Assembly (NCBI GenBank): GCA_947489685.1
Contig: CANLEM010000002.1
Coordinates: 620,001-684,000, forward strand
Length of the DNA: 64,000 nucleotides
Direction of reading: 5' to 3'
Source: an uncultured Aquimarina sp.
Lineage (GTDB): Bacteria; Bacteroidota; Bacteroidia; Flavobacteriales; Flavobacteriaceae
Part shown: positions 1 through 8,458 of the stretch, one piece after another
How positions within the stretch are numbered: position 1 is the first letter of the stretch
How the letters are laid out: the number at the start of each line of letters is the position of its first letter
Program-made: the position numbers and the translations under genes
The notes under the pieces: model-generated
The model's database searches: none
What the model was told of the DNA's origin: nothing
The model's input: only the letters and a program-made list of their open reading frames with translations

Positions 1-2
1 GT

Positions 3-1877
3 GTTTCTATTGCCATTACTGCTTTTGCATGGATCGCAGTCGCAGGTTTTGTATATTATAATACTCAGGTATTAAATACCTATAAAACTTCGGATGAGTT
101 AGAGAACTTATCCGCAGAATATGAAAAGAAATACAAAAAATATCAGGATATAAAAATTCCTAAAGTTACTGGTGTTAACTATTTTATCGACATATTTCCT
201 TATGAAAGAAATGTTAACACAAAGGCAATTGTAAAGCTTACCAATGAAAATACTGTTGCCATAGATTCTTTACATTTTAATGTAGACAATGAATGGGACA
301 CCACTTTTAATATCCCACAATCCGAATTGGTTTATGAGGATAAAGATTTTGGATATTTAATTTACAAACTCCAACAACCTTTAGCACCTAATGAGACTAT
401 CAAAATTGAAATTACGAATAACTATCTCACCAAAGGGTTTACAGATGATAGGGGAAATACTCGAGTTATAAAAAATGGTACCTTTTTAAATAACTTCCAG
501 ATACTTCCGGCTTTAGGATATAATGAAAGTGTTGAATTATCTGAAAAAAGTACTCGAAAAAAATACGGACTACCTCCTAAAGCAAGAGCTCCAAAATTAC
601 AGAAAGGACCAAATCAATATCATATGAACAATTATCTTACTGATGGTCGTTCGGATTATATTGATGTAGAAACCATTATTTCTACTGCAGACGATCAAGT
701 GGCTATAGCGCCTGGATCGCTACAAAAGAAATGGAAAGAAAATGGACGGAATTACTACCACTATAAAGTAGATCAAGCTTCGCAAAATTTTTATTCTTTT
801 ATTTCTGCCAGATATGAAATTGCCACCAGAAAATGGAACGGTATTGATATAGAAGTATACTACGACTCCAAACATGATTCTAATGTAGAAATGATGTTGG
901 ATGCAGTACAACGATCATTAGAATACTATACCAAAAACTTTGGGCCATATCATCATAAACAATGTAGAATTATTGAGTTTCCGAGATATGCTAGTTTTGC
1001 ACAAGCTTTTCCGGGTACCATGCCTTACTCTGAAGCAATTGGTTTTGTAATCAATCTAGAGGATGAAACCGAAAATAATGTAGTAGATGCCGTTATTGCT
1101 CATGAAATGGGTCACCAATGGTGGGCGCATCAGGTTGTTGGCGCCAATATGCAAGGAGGAACAATGATGAGCGAGAGTTTTGCAGAATACTCTTCTTTAA
1201 TGACTCTTAAAAGTATTGCAAAGACACCCATGAAAATGCGCGAATTCTTAAAATATGATCACAATCGATACTTGAGAGGTCGTAGTGGAGAAATAGAGAA
1301 AGAGTTGCCACTATACAAAGTAGAAAATCAAGGTTATATTCATTATGGTAAAGGAAGTGTAATACTATATGCTTTACAGGATTATATCGGAGAAGAAAAA
1401 GTAAACTCTGCAATGAAAGAATTTCTGGATGCATACAAATATAAGCATCCGCCATATCCGTCATCTTTGGACTTCATGGAGTACCTAGAGCCTAAAGTTC
1501 CCGATTCTATGAAATATCTTATCAAAGATTGGTTTAAAGAAATTACGCTTTATGATAATCGATTAAAAGAATCTTCATTTAAAAAATTAGACAACGGAAA
1601 ATACAAAGTCTCTATGACCGTAGAATCTTATAAAATCAAGGCCGATAGTCTAGGTAATGAAACTAAAGTTCCTATTAATGATTGGATTGATATAGGTGTT
1701 TTTGCTGATAGCGAAGAGGAAAAATTAGTGTATCAACAAAGAGTAAAAATAAATCAAAACGAAACTAATTTTACCTTCGAAATGGATTCTCTACCTGTAA
1801 AAGCAGCTATAGATCCTAAAAAACTACTTATCGATAGAGTATATAGTGATAACATAAAAAATATAGAGGGAGAATAA
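3..1877 (+). CDS. ABC permease / M1-family aminopeptidase fusion, 3' part (5' end outside window)
   Basis: The frame is open from the window edge, so the gene is cut at its 5' end; 624 residues are visible. The first ~15 residues look like the end of a membrane helix, followed by a soluble M1 (gluzincin) peptidase region. The zinc site is HEMGH at visible residues 367-371, followed by QWW, and the third ligand is probably the Glu of SESFAEY. That Glu lies 19 residues after the second His rather than the usual 18, and the paralogue at 25699-29271 has the same spacing. PGTMPYSEAIGF sits where the GAMEN exopeptidase motif is expected. By homology with that paralogue the missing part should be an ABC-2 type permease. 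It is therefore a membrane protein with a peptidase domain outside the membrane core. The substrate is unknown. Confidence 0.85.
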   Translation, partial: VSIAITAFAWIAVAGFVYYNTQVLNTYKTSDELENLSAEYEKKYKKYQDIKIPKVTGVNYFIDIFPYERNVNTKAIVKLTNENTVAIDSLHFNVDNEWDTTFNIPQSELVYEDKDFGYLIYKLQQPLAPNETIKIEITNNYLTKGFTDDRGNTRVIKNGTFLNNFQILPALGYNESVELSEKSTRKKYGLPPKARAPKLQKGPNQYHMNNYLTDGRSDYIDVETIISTADDQVAIAPGSLQKKWKENGRNYYHYKVDQASQNFYSFISARYEIATRKWNGIDIEVYYDSKHDSNVEMMLDAVQRSLEYYTKNFGPYHHKQCRIIEFPRYASFAQAFPGTMPYSEAIGFVINLEDETENNVVDAVIAHEMGHQWWAHQVVGANMQGGTMMSESFAEYSSLMTLKSIAKTPMKMREFLKYDHNRYLRGRSGEIEKELPLYKVENQGYIHYGKGSVILYALQDYIGEEKVNSAMKEFLDAYKYKHPPYPSSLDFMEYLEPKVPDSMKYLIKDWFKEITLYDNRLKESSFKKLDNGKYKVSMTVESYKIKADSLGNETKVPINDWIDIGVFADSEEEKLVYQQRVKINQNETNFTFEMDSLPVKAAIDPKKLLIDRVYSDNIKNIEGE

Positions 1878-1910
1878 GAGAGTTCTTTTTAAAGATTTGA
1901 TGTATCAAAA

Positions 1911-1943
1911 AATAACCCTTTTCAATGATTGAAAAGGGTTATT
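1911..1943 (-). terminator. Bidirectional terminator between peptidase gene and rpmA
   Basis: A perfect 15-bp inverted repeat with a 3-nt loop (arms 1911-1925 and 1929-1943). Read on the minus strand it is followed by a T run, so it ends the rplU-rpmA transcript. It can also serve the convergent peptidase gene. Confidence 0.85.
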
Positions 1944-1965
1944 TATATTATAAAAGAAAGTTTAT

Positions 1966-2226
1966 TTATGCTTCAAAAGGAACTATTGAAACATAAGATT
2001 TATTGTCTTTCTTTTTAGTAAATTTTACAATACCATCTATTCTAGCGTGTAGTGTATGGTCTTTACCAGCATATACATTTTCACCTGGCTTGTGGGCTGT
2101 ACCTCTTTGTCTTACAATGATGTTACCAGCCACGGCAGCTTGTCCACCAAATATCTTTACACCCAAGCGTTTCGATTCTGATTCTCTACCGTTTTTCGAA
2201 CTACCAACTCCTTTTTTATGAGCCAT
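1966..2226 (-). CDS. rpmA: 50S ribosomal protein bL27
   Basis: An 86-residue protein of normal bL27 length. It starts [16 protein letters not shown], the conserved N-terminus that reaches toward the peptidyl-transferase centre, and contains the family motif GTxxxPGxNVxxGxDHTL. There is no extra N-terminal cleavage extension of the kind found in Firmicutes. It lies 50 bp downstream of rplU and shares its transcript, the usual bacterial pairing, and a strong terminator follows. No Shine-Dalgarno sequence is visible, as expected in this phylum. Confidence 0.97.
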   Translation of the reverse strand: MAHKKGVGSSKNGRESESKRLGVKIFGGQAAVAGNIIVRQRGTAHKPGENVYAGKDHTLHARIDGIVKFTKKKDNKSYVSIVPFEA

Positions 2227-2276
2227 TTTCTTTAGGTTTTATATTGTTAATACTAACAGGGTTTCCTGTTTTCTAT

Positions 2277-2828
2277 TTATTTTCCTTGTAAAGCTTCAAT
2301 TAACTCGGCTTTCTTCATAGAAGAAATTCCTGTAATCCCTTTCGCTTTAGCTAAATCTTTTAATTCAGCTACAGTTTTAGAGCTTAAATCTTCAGCACTT
2401 GCTTTTGGCTTAGCAGCTTCCTTTTTAGGAGCGGCCTTAGCTTTTGGCTCTGCCTTTGGAGCAGCGGCTTTAGCTTTTGGTTCAGCTTTTTTCTTTGGAG
2501 CAGCTTTTTTAGCTCCAGAAGTTACAATGCTTTCAATTACAATCTCAGTAAGTGACTGACGGTGACCATTTTTTACACGGTATCCTTTACGTCTCTTTTT
2601 CTTGAAAACAATAACTTTATCACCTTTAAGGTGTCTTGTGATTTTTGCTCCTACTTGAGCTCCATCTATAGCTGGGGCGCCTAAAGTAACTTTATCTCCA
2701 TCTGCTGCTAGAAGAACTTTGTCAAAAGAAACTTTGTCTCCTTCTTCTCCAGCTAAACGATGTACAAATACTTTTTGGTCTTTTGCAACTTTAAATTGCT
2801 GCCCTGCTATCTCTACAATTGCGTACAT
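2277..2828 (-). CDS. rplU: 50S ribosomal protein bL21 with C-terminal Lys/Ala-rich linker and Rho_N/SAP-like domain
   Basis: Residues 1-103 are an ordinary bL21 that binds 23S rRNA (start MYAIVEIAGQQFKV, then FKKKRRKGYRVKNGHRQ). The protein is 183 residues, about 80 longer than usual. Residues ~105-143 form a low-complexity Ala/Lys/Pro/Glu linker, and ~148-183 (TVAELKDLAKAKGI... KKAELIEAL) match the helix-turn pattern of Rho N-terminal or SAP nucleic-acid-binding modules. Related extensions are known on bL21 of some Bacteroidota, but the function of this one is inference. First gene of the rplU-rpmA operon, with a clear promoter at 2893-2922 and a structured leader. Confidence 0.96.
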   Translation of the reverse strand: MYAIVEIAGQQFKVAKDQKVFVHRLAGEEGDKVSFDKVLLAADGDKVTLGAPAIDGAQVGAKITRHLKGDKVIVFKKKRRKGYRVKNGHRQSLTEIVIESIVTSGAKKAAPKKKAEPKAKAAAPKAEPKAKAAPKKEAAKPKASAEDLSSKTVAELKDLAKAKGITGISSMKKAELIEALQGK

Positions 2829-2870
2829 AGCGTAACGTTTAATTAATTATTTTTTAAATACAAGAACATA

Positions 2871-2886
2871 CCTATTTCTCAATAGG
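2871..2886 (-). promoter_or_regulatory. Hairpin at the 5' end of the rplU leader
   Basis: In the minus-strand transcript the sequence CCUAUU-GAGA-AAUAGG forms a 6-bp stem closed by a GNRA-type tetraloop. It lies only a few bases downstream of the predicted start of transcription and about 40 bases before the rplU start codon. A role in feedback control or transcript protection is inference. Confidence 0.5.
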
Positions 2887-2892
2887 CGGGTG

Positions 2893-2922
2893 CAAATATA
2901 CTGTTAATTAATTAAATGACAA
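2893..2922 (-). promoter_or_regulatory. Promoter of rplU-rpmA
   Basis: On the minus strand a TTG (2920-2922) is separated by 19 bp from TATATTTG (2900-2893), an exact match to the Bacteroidota TTG/TAnnTTTG promoter. It implies a leader of roughly 60 nt. Confidence 0.75.
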
Positions 2923-2927
2923 ATATT

Positions 2928-3401
2928 TTAAGCTTCTACAGGGGACGAATTGTAATTTTTTTTCAGATTCCAACTTTCTTTAAATAGTTGCATAAAAGAT
3001 AATGTTAGTACAAATGTGGTAGCAAATCCCATAATGGCCGCTATAAAGACAACAATCCCTACACCTACATGATAATGCGAACTCCAATTAGCCAACATCT
3101 CTGGCAGAAAATTAGGATTGATATTGGTTACGTATATAGCAAAGAAAATAGTAAAAATAAGGGTAGCATTAAAGCCAGTAAAAAGACCCGCCATAAACCC
3201 TTTTTGATAATCAAAATCATTACCCTTCTCTTTCTTATAGTTTTTCATGGCAGAATACAATCCAAACGCCACTATAAAACCATTACCCAAACTAAAAATA
3301 GGGTTCGTTTGTACCCCAAATAACGAAAGAACTAAAAAATACACAATAAGTCCAATAGCAATTAAAACTCCAAATCTGATAGGGATAGTAGACTTTTTCA
3401 T
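2928..3401 (-). CDS. DUF4199 family membrane protein
   Basis: A 157-residue integral membrane protein with four hydrophobic segments (about residues 10-30, 34-52, 70-98 and 105-138). The pattern of a short N-terminus, a YxxMKNYKK loop after the second helix and a FMAGLFTGF stretch in the third fits the DUF4199 family common in Bacteroidota. The function is unknown. It stands alone on the minus strand, with rplU downstream and an EamA transporter upstream. No catalytic residues stand out. Confidence 0.75.
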   Translation of the reverse strand: MKKSTIPIRFGVLIAIGLIVYFLVLSLFGVQTNPIFSLGNGFIVAFGLYSAMKNYKKEKGNDFDYQKGFMAGLFTGFNATLIFTIFFAIYVTNINPNFLPEMLANWSSHYHVGVGIVVFIAAIMGFATTFVLTLSFMQLFKESWNLKKNYNSSPVEA

Positions 3402-3500
3402 AATTTCTTTCTTTTAAGATTCTTACTTAAAAATATGAAAATTTAAGAGTTTACACAACTTAATGTCTTTTTAATTTACTGTACAGCAATGTTTTAGTTG

Positions 3501-4376
3501 CTATCGGTTTTTATTTGTAAGATAAACTCCAAAGATAATTATACAAGATGCCAACAACTGATATACTGAAAATTTTTCACCATCCCAAAGACCCCAAACT
3601 AACGCAATAATCGGCATTGTATAGGTCACAGAACTTGCAAACACTGGCGTACTTATCTGTATTAATTTATTAAACATCAACTTTGCAATACCCGTACCCA
3701 CCACTGCTAAGATGGCCATATACATGATACTGGTTTGCACATCTAGGTCTGAAATTATATCGAGATTAAAGAAATTAGAGAAATAGAGTACAATCAATGC
3801 CGGAATGATCAGAACAACAAAATTACCATTGGCAATTGCCATCGGAGAGATATGTTGTAGGTGGCGTTTAATGATATTTACATTAATACCATAGCCAAAA
3901 GTAGCTATTATGACTAAAAAAGCATATCCATAATTTTGATCTGGATTTATAATAGACCCTTCCCATATTAAACCTACACTTCCGATCAACCCTATAACAA
4001 CACCCAACAGTTGATTTTTACTAAAACGAATAGAGAATAACAAAACTCCTAAAATAAAGGTAATCAATGGAGTTAGGGAGTTTAATATAGAAGTGATACC
4101 GCTATCAATTTCGGTTTCGGCAAACGCAAATAAGAAAGCCGGAATAAATGTTCCTACAAATGCTGATATGGTGACCCATTTCCATTCCTTACCTTTAATA
4201 GTTTTAATACTTCTAAAACCAATAGAAAACAAAAATATAGCCGCAAATACGGTTCTTAAAGCTCCCAACTGCATTGGCGAAAGGCCAATTAGTGACTTTT
4301 TTATAAGAATAAAAGAACTCCCCCAAATAATAGATAATATCACTAGGTAAAGCCATTTGCGTTTTATGTTTTGCAT
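3501..4376 (-). CDS. EamA/DMT-superfamily metabolite exporter
   Basis: A 291-residue protein with ten hydrophobic segments arranged as two EamA repeats. The first begins YLVILSIIWGSSFILIKK (~10-28), a hallmark of the family, and the second begins near residue 150. Members of the drug/metabolite transporter superfamily move small metabolites such as amino acids or sugar derivatives across the inner membrane; the substrate cannot be read from sequence. It lies downstream of gldD on the same strand, with a gap of about 85 bp. Confidence 0.85.
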   Translation of the reverse strand: MQNIKRKWLYLVILSIIWGSSFILIKKSLIGLSPMQLGALRTVFAAIFLFSIGFRSIKTIKGKEWKWVTISAFVGTFIPAFLFAFAETEIDSGITSILNSLTPLITFILGVLLFSIRFSKNQLLGVVIGLIGSVGLIWEGSIINPDQNYGYAFLVIIATFGYGINVNIIKRHLQHISPMAIANGNFVVLIIPALIVLYFSNFFNLDIISDLDVQTSIMYMAILAVVGTGIAKLMFNKLIQISTPVFASSVTYTMPIIALVWGLWDGEKFSVYQLLASCIIIFGVYLTNKNR

Positions 4377-4460
4377 CTCCCTTATAACTAAGCTGCAAAA
4401 ATGATAAAATTATAAATGATCAGGAACTGTTTTGACGGAAAATTAACTAAGATTTAGCGT

Positions 4461-5036
4461 TCAATCTTTCCAGGTAAGACTCTCCATAAGGTGTCTAATA
4501 TCGTTACGCAAATATTCGGCAGCGGGCAGTATAGAATCATAGTTTGGTTTCACTTTAAAATATACCGAGCCCACCATAAAATGATTAACACTATCTGTAG
4601 CATAAAATTGAGATGGCGAAGCTGCATCACCAGATACCATATAGATCATCCCATACACTCTACTTTCGGGGTTTATATACTCATTTGGTTTGATCCCGTC
4701 GGCCTTAATAAAATGTTCTTGAGTAAGGTTTTGAGCATCTCTTAGAAGAGAATCCAAATTATCTCGAATCTCATAATACGATAAGTATAATGTAGCATTC
4801 ATTTCTCGATATTCGAGATTATACCAACACCTTTTATTTCTTTTGGCTTTTTGTAATACCGAAAACTCATTTTTTTCAAATGAATACGGGCAAGGCAATG
4901 TAATTTCTTTATACTTTGGGATAGGATAACTTAATCGTAACATCCCTTTAGGCTTCGGAATGACCTCACCCCCGCAGGATATAATAATTAATGGCAATAC
5001 TACTGCCACAAAAAGTTTACATACTGTCTTTTTCAT
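4461..5036 (-). CDS. gldD: Gliding motility lipoprotein GldD
   Basis: A 191-residue lipoprotein. A signal peptide ends in a lipobox (LIIISCGG, Cys at ~21), followed by the GldD-typical PKPKGMLRLSYP and the conserved PYSFE. GldD was identified as essential for gliding in Flavobacterium johnsoniae. Its start overlaps the 3' end of gldE by 20 bp, so the two are translationally coupled in the order mutY-ssb-gldE-gldD, a gene order conserved in Flavobacteriia. The protein is of normal length and looks intact. Its exact biochemical role is not established. Confidence 0.95.
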   Translation of the reverse strand: MKKTVCKLFVAVVLPLIIISCGGEVIPKPKGMLRLSYPIPKYKEITLPCPYSFEKNEFSVLQKAKRNKRCWYNLEYREMNATLYLSYYEIRDNLDSLLRDAQNLTQEHFIKADGIKPNEYINPESRVYGMIYMVSGDAASPSQFYATDSVNHFMVGSVYFKVKPNYDSILPAAEYLRNDIRHLMESLTWKD

Positions 5037-6348
5037 TAATTGTCAATTTCACTTGTTTTATTCTCCTGTTATCCAAAGACTCTATTTTAAACACATAATT
5101 GTTTACCACAATTTTTTCTCCTCGTTTAGGGAAACTTCCTGATATTTCGAGCAACAACCCTGCTATTGTTTCTGCATCTCCTTTTTTATCTTCAAAAATA
5201 CCATTATCTTCGAGTTTCAAAACTTTATAAAAATCCTTTAGCGCTGTTCTTCCTTCAAAAACATAATTCTGGTCATCAAGTTTTGAAAAGATAATATCCT
5301 CATCATCAAACTCATCACTAATATCCCCTACAATTTCTTCAATAATATCTTCAAGAGAAATTAATCCACTTGTACCGCCATATTCATCAACAACAATCGC
5401 CAAATGATTCTTTTTATCTTTAAAATCATTTAATAAATCGTCTAGTTTTTTGTTTTCCGGAACAAAATAGGGTTCTCTAATCAGTTTTATCCAATCCAGA
5501 TCAGAGGTATTGATATATGGTAATAGATCTTTTACGTATAAAATTCCAATAACCTTATCCACACTTTCTTCAAATACAGGTATTCTAGAATATCCTTTGT
5601 CTATAATTTCGGGAAGGATCTCCTTATAGGAGGCGGCCCTATTTAAAGCAAAAATATCAATTCTGGGTCTCATCACCTGCTTGGTATCTGTATTTCCAAA
5701 AGACACAATCCCTTCAAGAATCTTTTTCTCTTCTACAGTCGTTTCTTGGTCCGATGTTAGTTCTAAAGCTTGCGATAATTGATCAACACTTAGATTAGAT
5801 TTTTGTTTTCCTAACCTATCATGTATCCCCGTAGTTACATTGCGCATAGGCTGGCTTATAGGAGAAAGCAGCCAATATAATACGCCTAATGGGCGCGCCA
5901 TAAATTTTGCGAATTTAATCTTATTCCTACTTGCATAGACCTTGGGAAGAATTTCTCCAAAAAGCAAAATCAAAAAAGTAACGATTCCAACTTCGACTAC
6001 AAATCGTACATTAATCCATCCTAACCAAATGTAATCCAAGCTTGTGAAATATGCATTTCCTAAAGAAGCAAAAAGAAGAACTATAGCAATATTAATAAAG
6101 TTGTTGGCCACTAATATGGTCGCTAATAATTTTTTCGGATTATTTAAAAGTTTGGCTACAATTTTAAGGTTTTTAGAATCACCTTCATCATCTCTAAGGT
6201 CTGCAGGGGTTAAAGAAAATAATGCTACCTCACTACCAGAAATTAAAGCAGAAAAAATTAGCAACACAAATAGTGTTACCAGATTTAAGGTTTGCACGAT
6301 ATCAAAAATGAATAGCGATATAAATAAAGGCTCAGGATCTGGGTCCAA
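5017..6348 (-). CDS. gldE: Gliding motility-associated protein GldE (DUF21/CBS/CorC_HlyC)
   Basis: A 443-residue membrane protein. The N-terminal DUF21/CNNM domain (~18-195) has four hydrophobic segments and the family motif SGSEVALFSLTP. A CBS pair follows (~215-345; MRPRIDIFAL, GYSRIPVFEES, HLAIVVDEYGG), then a C-terminal CorC_HlyC domain (~360-440). Relatives are linked to Mg2+ or Co2+ transport. In flavobacteria GldE partners functionally with GldD, whose gene it overlaps. It starts 24 bp after ssb. Confidence 0.94.
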   Translation of the reverse strand: MDPDPEPLFISLFIFDIVQTLNLVTLFVLLIFSALISGSEVALFSLTPADLRDDEGDSKNLKIVAKLLNNPKKLLATILVANNFINIAIVLLFASLGNAYFTSLDYIWLGWINVRFVVEVGIVTFLILLFGEILPKVYASRNKIKFAKFMARPLGVLYWLLSPISQPMRNVTTGIHDRLGKQKSNLSVDQLSQALELTSDQETTVEEKKILEGIVSFGNTDTKQVMRPRIDIFALNRAASYKEILPEIIDKGYSRIPVFEESVDKVIGILYVKDLLPYINTSDLDWIKLIREPYFVPENKKLDDLLNDFKDKKNHLAIVVDEYGGTSGLISLEDIIEEIVGDISDEFDDEDIIFSKLDDQNYVFEGRTALKDFYKVLKLEDNGIFEDKKGDAETIAGLLLEISGSFPKRGEKIVVNNYVFKIESLDNRRIKQVKLTINEKDSM

Positions 6349-6372
6349 ATTATCTTTGTTTAATTAAACATA

Positions 6373-6831
6373 TCAGAACGGAAGATCATCTTCTTCTGCA
6401 TCAGGTGTTTCAGATGAAGTCGTCTGCGGATTTGCAACAGGCGGATTCATTTTTGGCGATTGCTGAGCTACGGGCTCAGTAGATTGGGTCTCGTTCTTGG
6501 GCGTAAGGAAAGTGAAATCAGTACATTGTATTTCTGTACTATATCTGTCTTTACCTTGTTCGTCTTGCCACTTTCGGGTTTTCAGACGGCCTTCGACATA
6601 AATTTTATCTCCTTTATTAAGATATTTTTCGCAAATTTCAGCGGCTTTATTCCTAACTACAACATTATGCCACTCTGTAGTATTCACACGTTCTCCTGTG
6701 CTTTTATTTACATAAGAATCATTTGTTGCCACAGGAAATCTTCCAATACAATTACCTCCTTCAAAATAATGCATCTTTACCTCATCTCCTGTATGCCCAA
6801 TAAGCATTACTTTATTTAGTGTTCCAGACAT
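6373..6831 (-). CDS. ssb: Single-stranded DNA-binding protein
   Basis: A 152-residue SSB: an N-terminal OB fold (~1-108, MSGTLNKVMLIGHTGDEVKM... TEWHNVV... YVEGRLKTRKW), a disordered Pro/Gln/Ser/Thr linker, and the acidic tip DAEEDDLPF that recruits replication and repair partners. It protects single-stranded DNA in replication, recombination and repair. It lies 39 bp after mutY and 24 bp before gldE in one minus-strand operon, so a gliding protein pair is co-transcribed with DNA repair genes. Confidence 0.96.
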   Translation of the reverse strand: MSGTLNKVMLIGHTGDEVKMHYFEGGNCIGRFPVATNDSYVNKSTGERVNTTEWHNVVVRNKAAEICEKYLNKGDKIYVEGRLKTRKWQDEQGKDRYSTEIQCTDFTFLTPKNETQSTEPVAQQSPKMNPPVANPQTTSSETPDAEEDDLPF

Positions 6832-6870
6832 TGCGTATTTGTTATTATTAGTAAATGTAATAAAAAAGGA

Positions 6871-7926
6871 TCATACCTTAAAAAACGAATCTATAAAATT
6901 ACCTAACAAAATTGGAACAGGATAATTGTGTATATCTTTAAAATTAACAACTTTCTGATTGCCGTGCATTTTAGGCATGGTATCCAATTTTATAATATAA
7001 AACCTGGTATACAAATGTTGATGAGACAACTTATGAACTATGGGTTTATCTTTAAAAGATGTAATTTCATATTTAGCTTCATTAATCATATCCCTTAATA
7101 TATCATGAGATATAATAGCATCTATATTATTTTCTTCGGCTTCAATTAAAGGAAACTCATATAGTCCTTTCCATATACCATTATCTGTACGTTGCTTGAT
7201 GACAGTTTGCTTTCCGTTAATAATGAACACCAGATAATTAAAATACCTTTTCTTTATTTTTATTTTTTTTAGTTTCACCGGCAACTTTTCTACTATACCT
7301 TGTTTTAAACCCTCACAACTATCATTAAGAGGACATACTATACAATAAGGGTTTTTGGGTTTGCATTGCAAAGCACCAAACTCCATAATCGCCTGATTAT
7401 AATCTGCCGGGTTTTTGTGGTCGATTAATTCGATTGCCAATTTTTTGAACTCCTTTACACCATCGGTACTATTAATAGGTGTATTTATTCCAAAATACCT
7501 CGATAATACGCGATATACATTTCCATCAACCACAGGTGTAACTTCATTATAGCATATAGATGCTATTGCACTTGCTGTATAATCTCCTACTCCTTTTAAG
7601 TTTAAAAGATCTTTATAATTATCCGGAAAAACACCATTAAGGTCATTTGCAATATACTTGGCTGTGGTATGCAAATTTCTTGCTCTAGAATAATACCCTA
7701 ATCCTTGCCATAATTTTAGCACTTCTTCTTCTCTTGCATTAGCCAATTCAAAAACAGAAGAAAATGTCTTTGTAAATGACAAATAATATGGTAATCCTTG
7801 CGCTACTCTTGTTTGTTGAAGTATAATTTCACTAAGCCAAATTCGATAAGGATCCTTAGTTTCGCGCCAAGGCATCGATCTTTTGTTTTGTAAATACCAC
7901 GTAATGAGTTTTTTAGAAAATTCCAT
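6871..7926 (-). CDS. mutY: A/G-specific adenine glycosylase MutY
   Basis: A 351-residue base-excision-repair enzyme that removes adenine mispaired with 8-oxoguanine. Visible motifs are the catalytic Glu region LSEIILQQTRV, the helix-hairpin-helix GVGDYTASAIAS, the catalytic Asp in VDGNVYRVLSR, the iron-sulfur cluster ligands C-x6-C-x2-C-x5-C (about residues 197-213), and a C-terminal NUDIX-like domain (~230-345) that recognises 8-oxoguanine. First gene of the mutY-ssb-gldE-gldD operon. Two TAATTTTG sequences on the minus strand (7936-7929 and 7953-7946) lie just before the start, so transcription probably begins at or near the start codon. Confidence 0.96.
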   Translation of the reverse strand: MEFSKKLITWYLQNKRSMPWRETKDPYRIWLSEIILQQTRVAQGLPYYLSFTKTFSSVFELANAREEEVLKLWQGLGYYSRARNLHTTAKYIANDLNGVFPDNYKDLLNLKGVGDYTASAIASICYNEVTPVVDGNVYRVLSRYFGINTPINSTDGVKEFKKLAIELIDHKNPADYNQAIMEFGALQCKPKNPYCIVCPLNDSCEGLKQGIVEKLPVKLKKIKIKKRYFNYLVFIINGKQTVIKQRTDNGIWKGLYEFPLIEAEENNIDAIISHDILRDMINEAKYEITSFKDKPIVHKLSHQHLYTRFYIIKLDTMPKMHGNQKVVNFKDIHNYPVPILLGNFIDSFFKV

Positions 7927-7985
7927 AGCAAAATTATAGGTTTTGCAAAATTAAACGATTAAAGATGATAATTTAATCTTAAGTA

Positions 7986-8017
7986 TTGATTTTTTGGATT
8001 TTAAATTCTTATATTTG
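7986..8017 (+). promoter_or_regulatory. Promoter of the HU gene
   Basis: TTG at 7986-7988, a 21-bp spacer, then TATATTTG at 8010-8017, matching the Bacteroidota promoter consensus. The leader to the ATG at 8056 would be about 35 nt. Confidence 0.75.
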
Positions 8018-8055
8018 CCCCCTTGAAAATTTAAAAACCCCTAAATAGGTATATA

Positions 8056-8346
8056 ATGACTAAAGCAGATATCGTAGCAAAAATTTCAGAAAAGCTAGGA
8101 ATAGAAAAAGGTGATGTTCAAGCAACAGTTGAAACATTTATGGAAGAAGTTAAAAGTTCTTTAGAAAGCGGAGACAACGTTTATTTAAGAGGATTTGGTA
8201 GCTTTATTATCAAAACAAGAGCAGAAAAAACTGGTCGTAATATTTCTAAAAATACTACAATCAAAATCCCGGCACACAACATACCAGCTTTTAAACCAGC
8301 AAAGGTATTTGTAGAAGGTGTAAAAACAAATGTAGAAGTTAAATAA
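8056..8346 (+). CDS. HU-family DNA-binding protein
   Basis: A 96-residue nucleoid protein with the HU/IHF pattern: MTKADIVAKISEKLGI at the N-terminus, GFGSFIIKTRAEKTGRN in the beta-arm region with the DNA-intercalating arm IPAHNIPAFKPAK, and a C-terminal helix. It bends and compacts DNA as a dimer. It has its own promoter and probably shares a transcript with the small basic ORF 22 bp downstream. HU cannot be split from IHF subunits with certainty by sequence alone; the single-gene context favours an HU homodimer. Confidence 0.95.
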   Translation: MTKADIVAKISEKLGIEKGDVQATVETFMEEVKSSLESGDNVYLRGFGSFIIKTRAEKTGRNISKNTTIKIPAHNIPAFKPAKVFVEGVKTNVEVK

Positions 8347-8368
8347 TAATAAATAAACAGTACACACT

Positions 8369-8458
8369 ATGCCAAGTGGTAAAAAACGTAAAAGACACAA
8401 GGTAGCGACGCACAAGCGTAAAAAAAGAAGAAGAGCTAACCGCCACAAGAAAAAGTAG
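8369..8458 (+). CDS. 29-residue highly basic ribosomal-type protein (AURKAIP1/COX24-like, bS22/mS38-type)
   Basis: An ATG-to-TAG frame of 29 codons, too short for routine ORF calling. The product begins MPSGKKRKRHKVATHKRKKR and continues R-R-A-N-R-H-K-K-K; 17 of 29 residues are Lys or Arg. Composition and spacing resemble the short COX24/AURKAIP1 proteins (bS22 in actinobacteria, mS38 in mitochondria). A new small ribosomal protein, bL38, has also been described in Flavobacterium johnsoniae ribosomes, and I cannot tell from memory whether this is the same family. It follows the HU gene by 22 bp, and its stop codon lies inside a terminator stem, which supports a real end of a two-gene transcript. 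Confidence 0.8.
   Translation: MPSGKKRKRHKVATHKRKKRRRANRHKKK

Noticed and set aside
8185..8448. An 87-codon minus-strand ORF across the end of the HU gene and the small basic gene
   Set aside because: It is antisense to two better-supported genes and is rich in Cys/Leu/Phe as expected from the complement of Lys/Arg codons.
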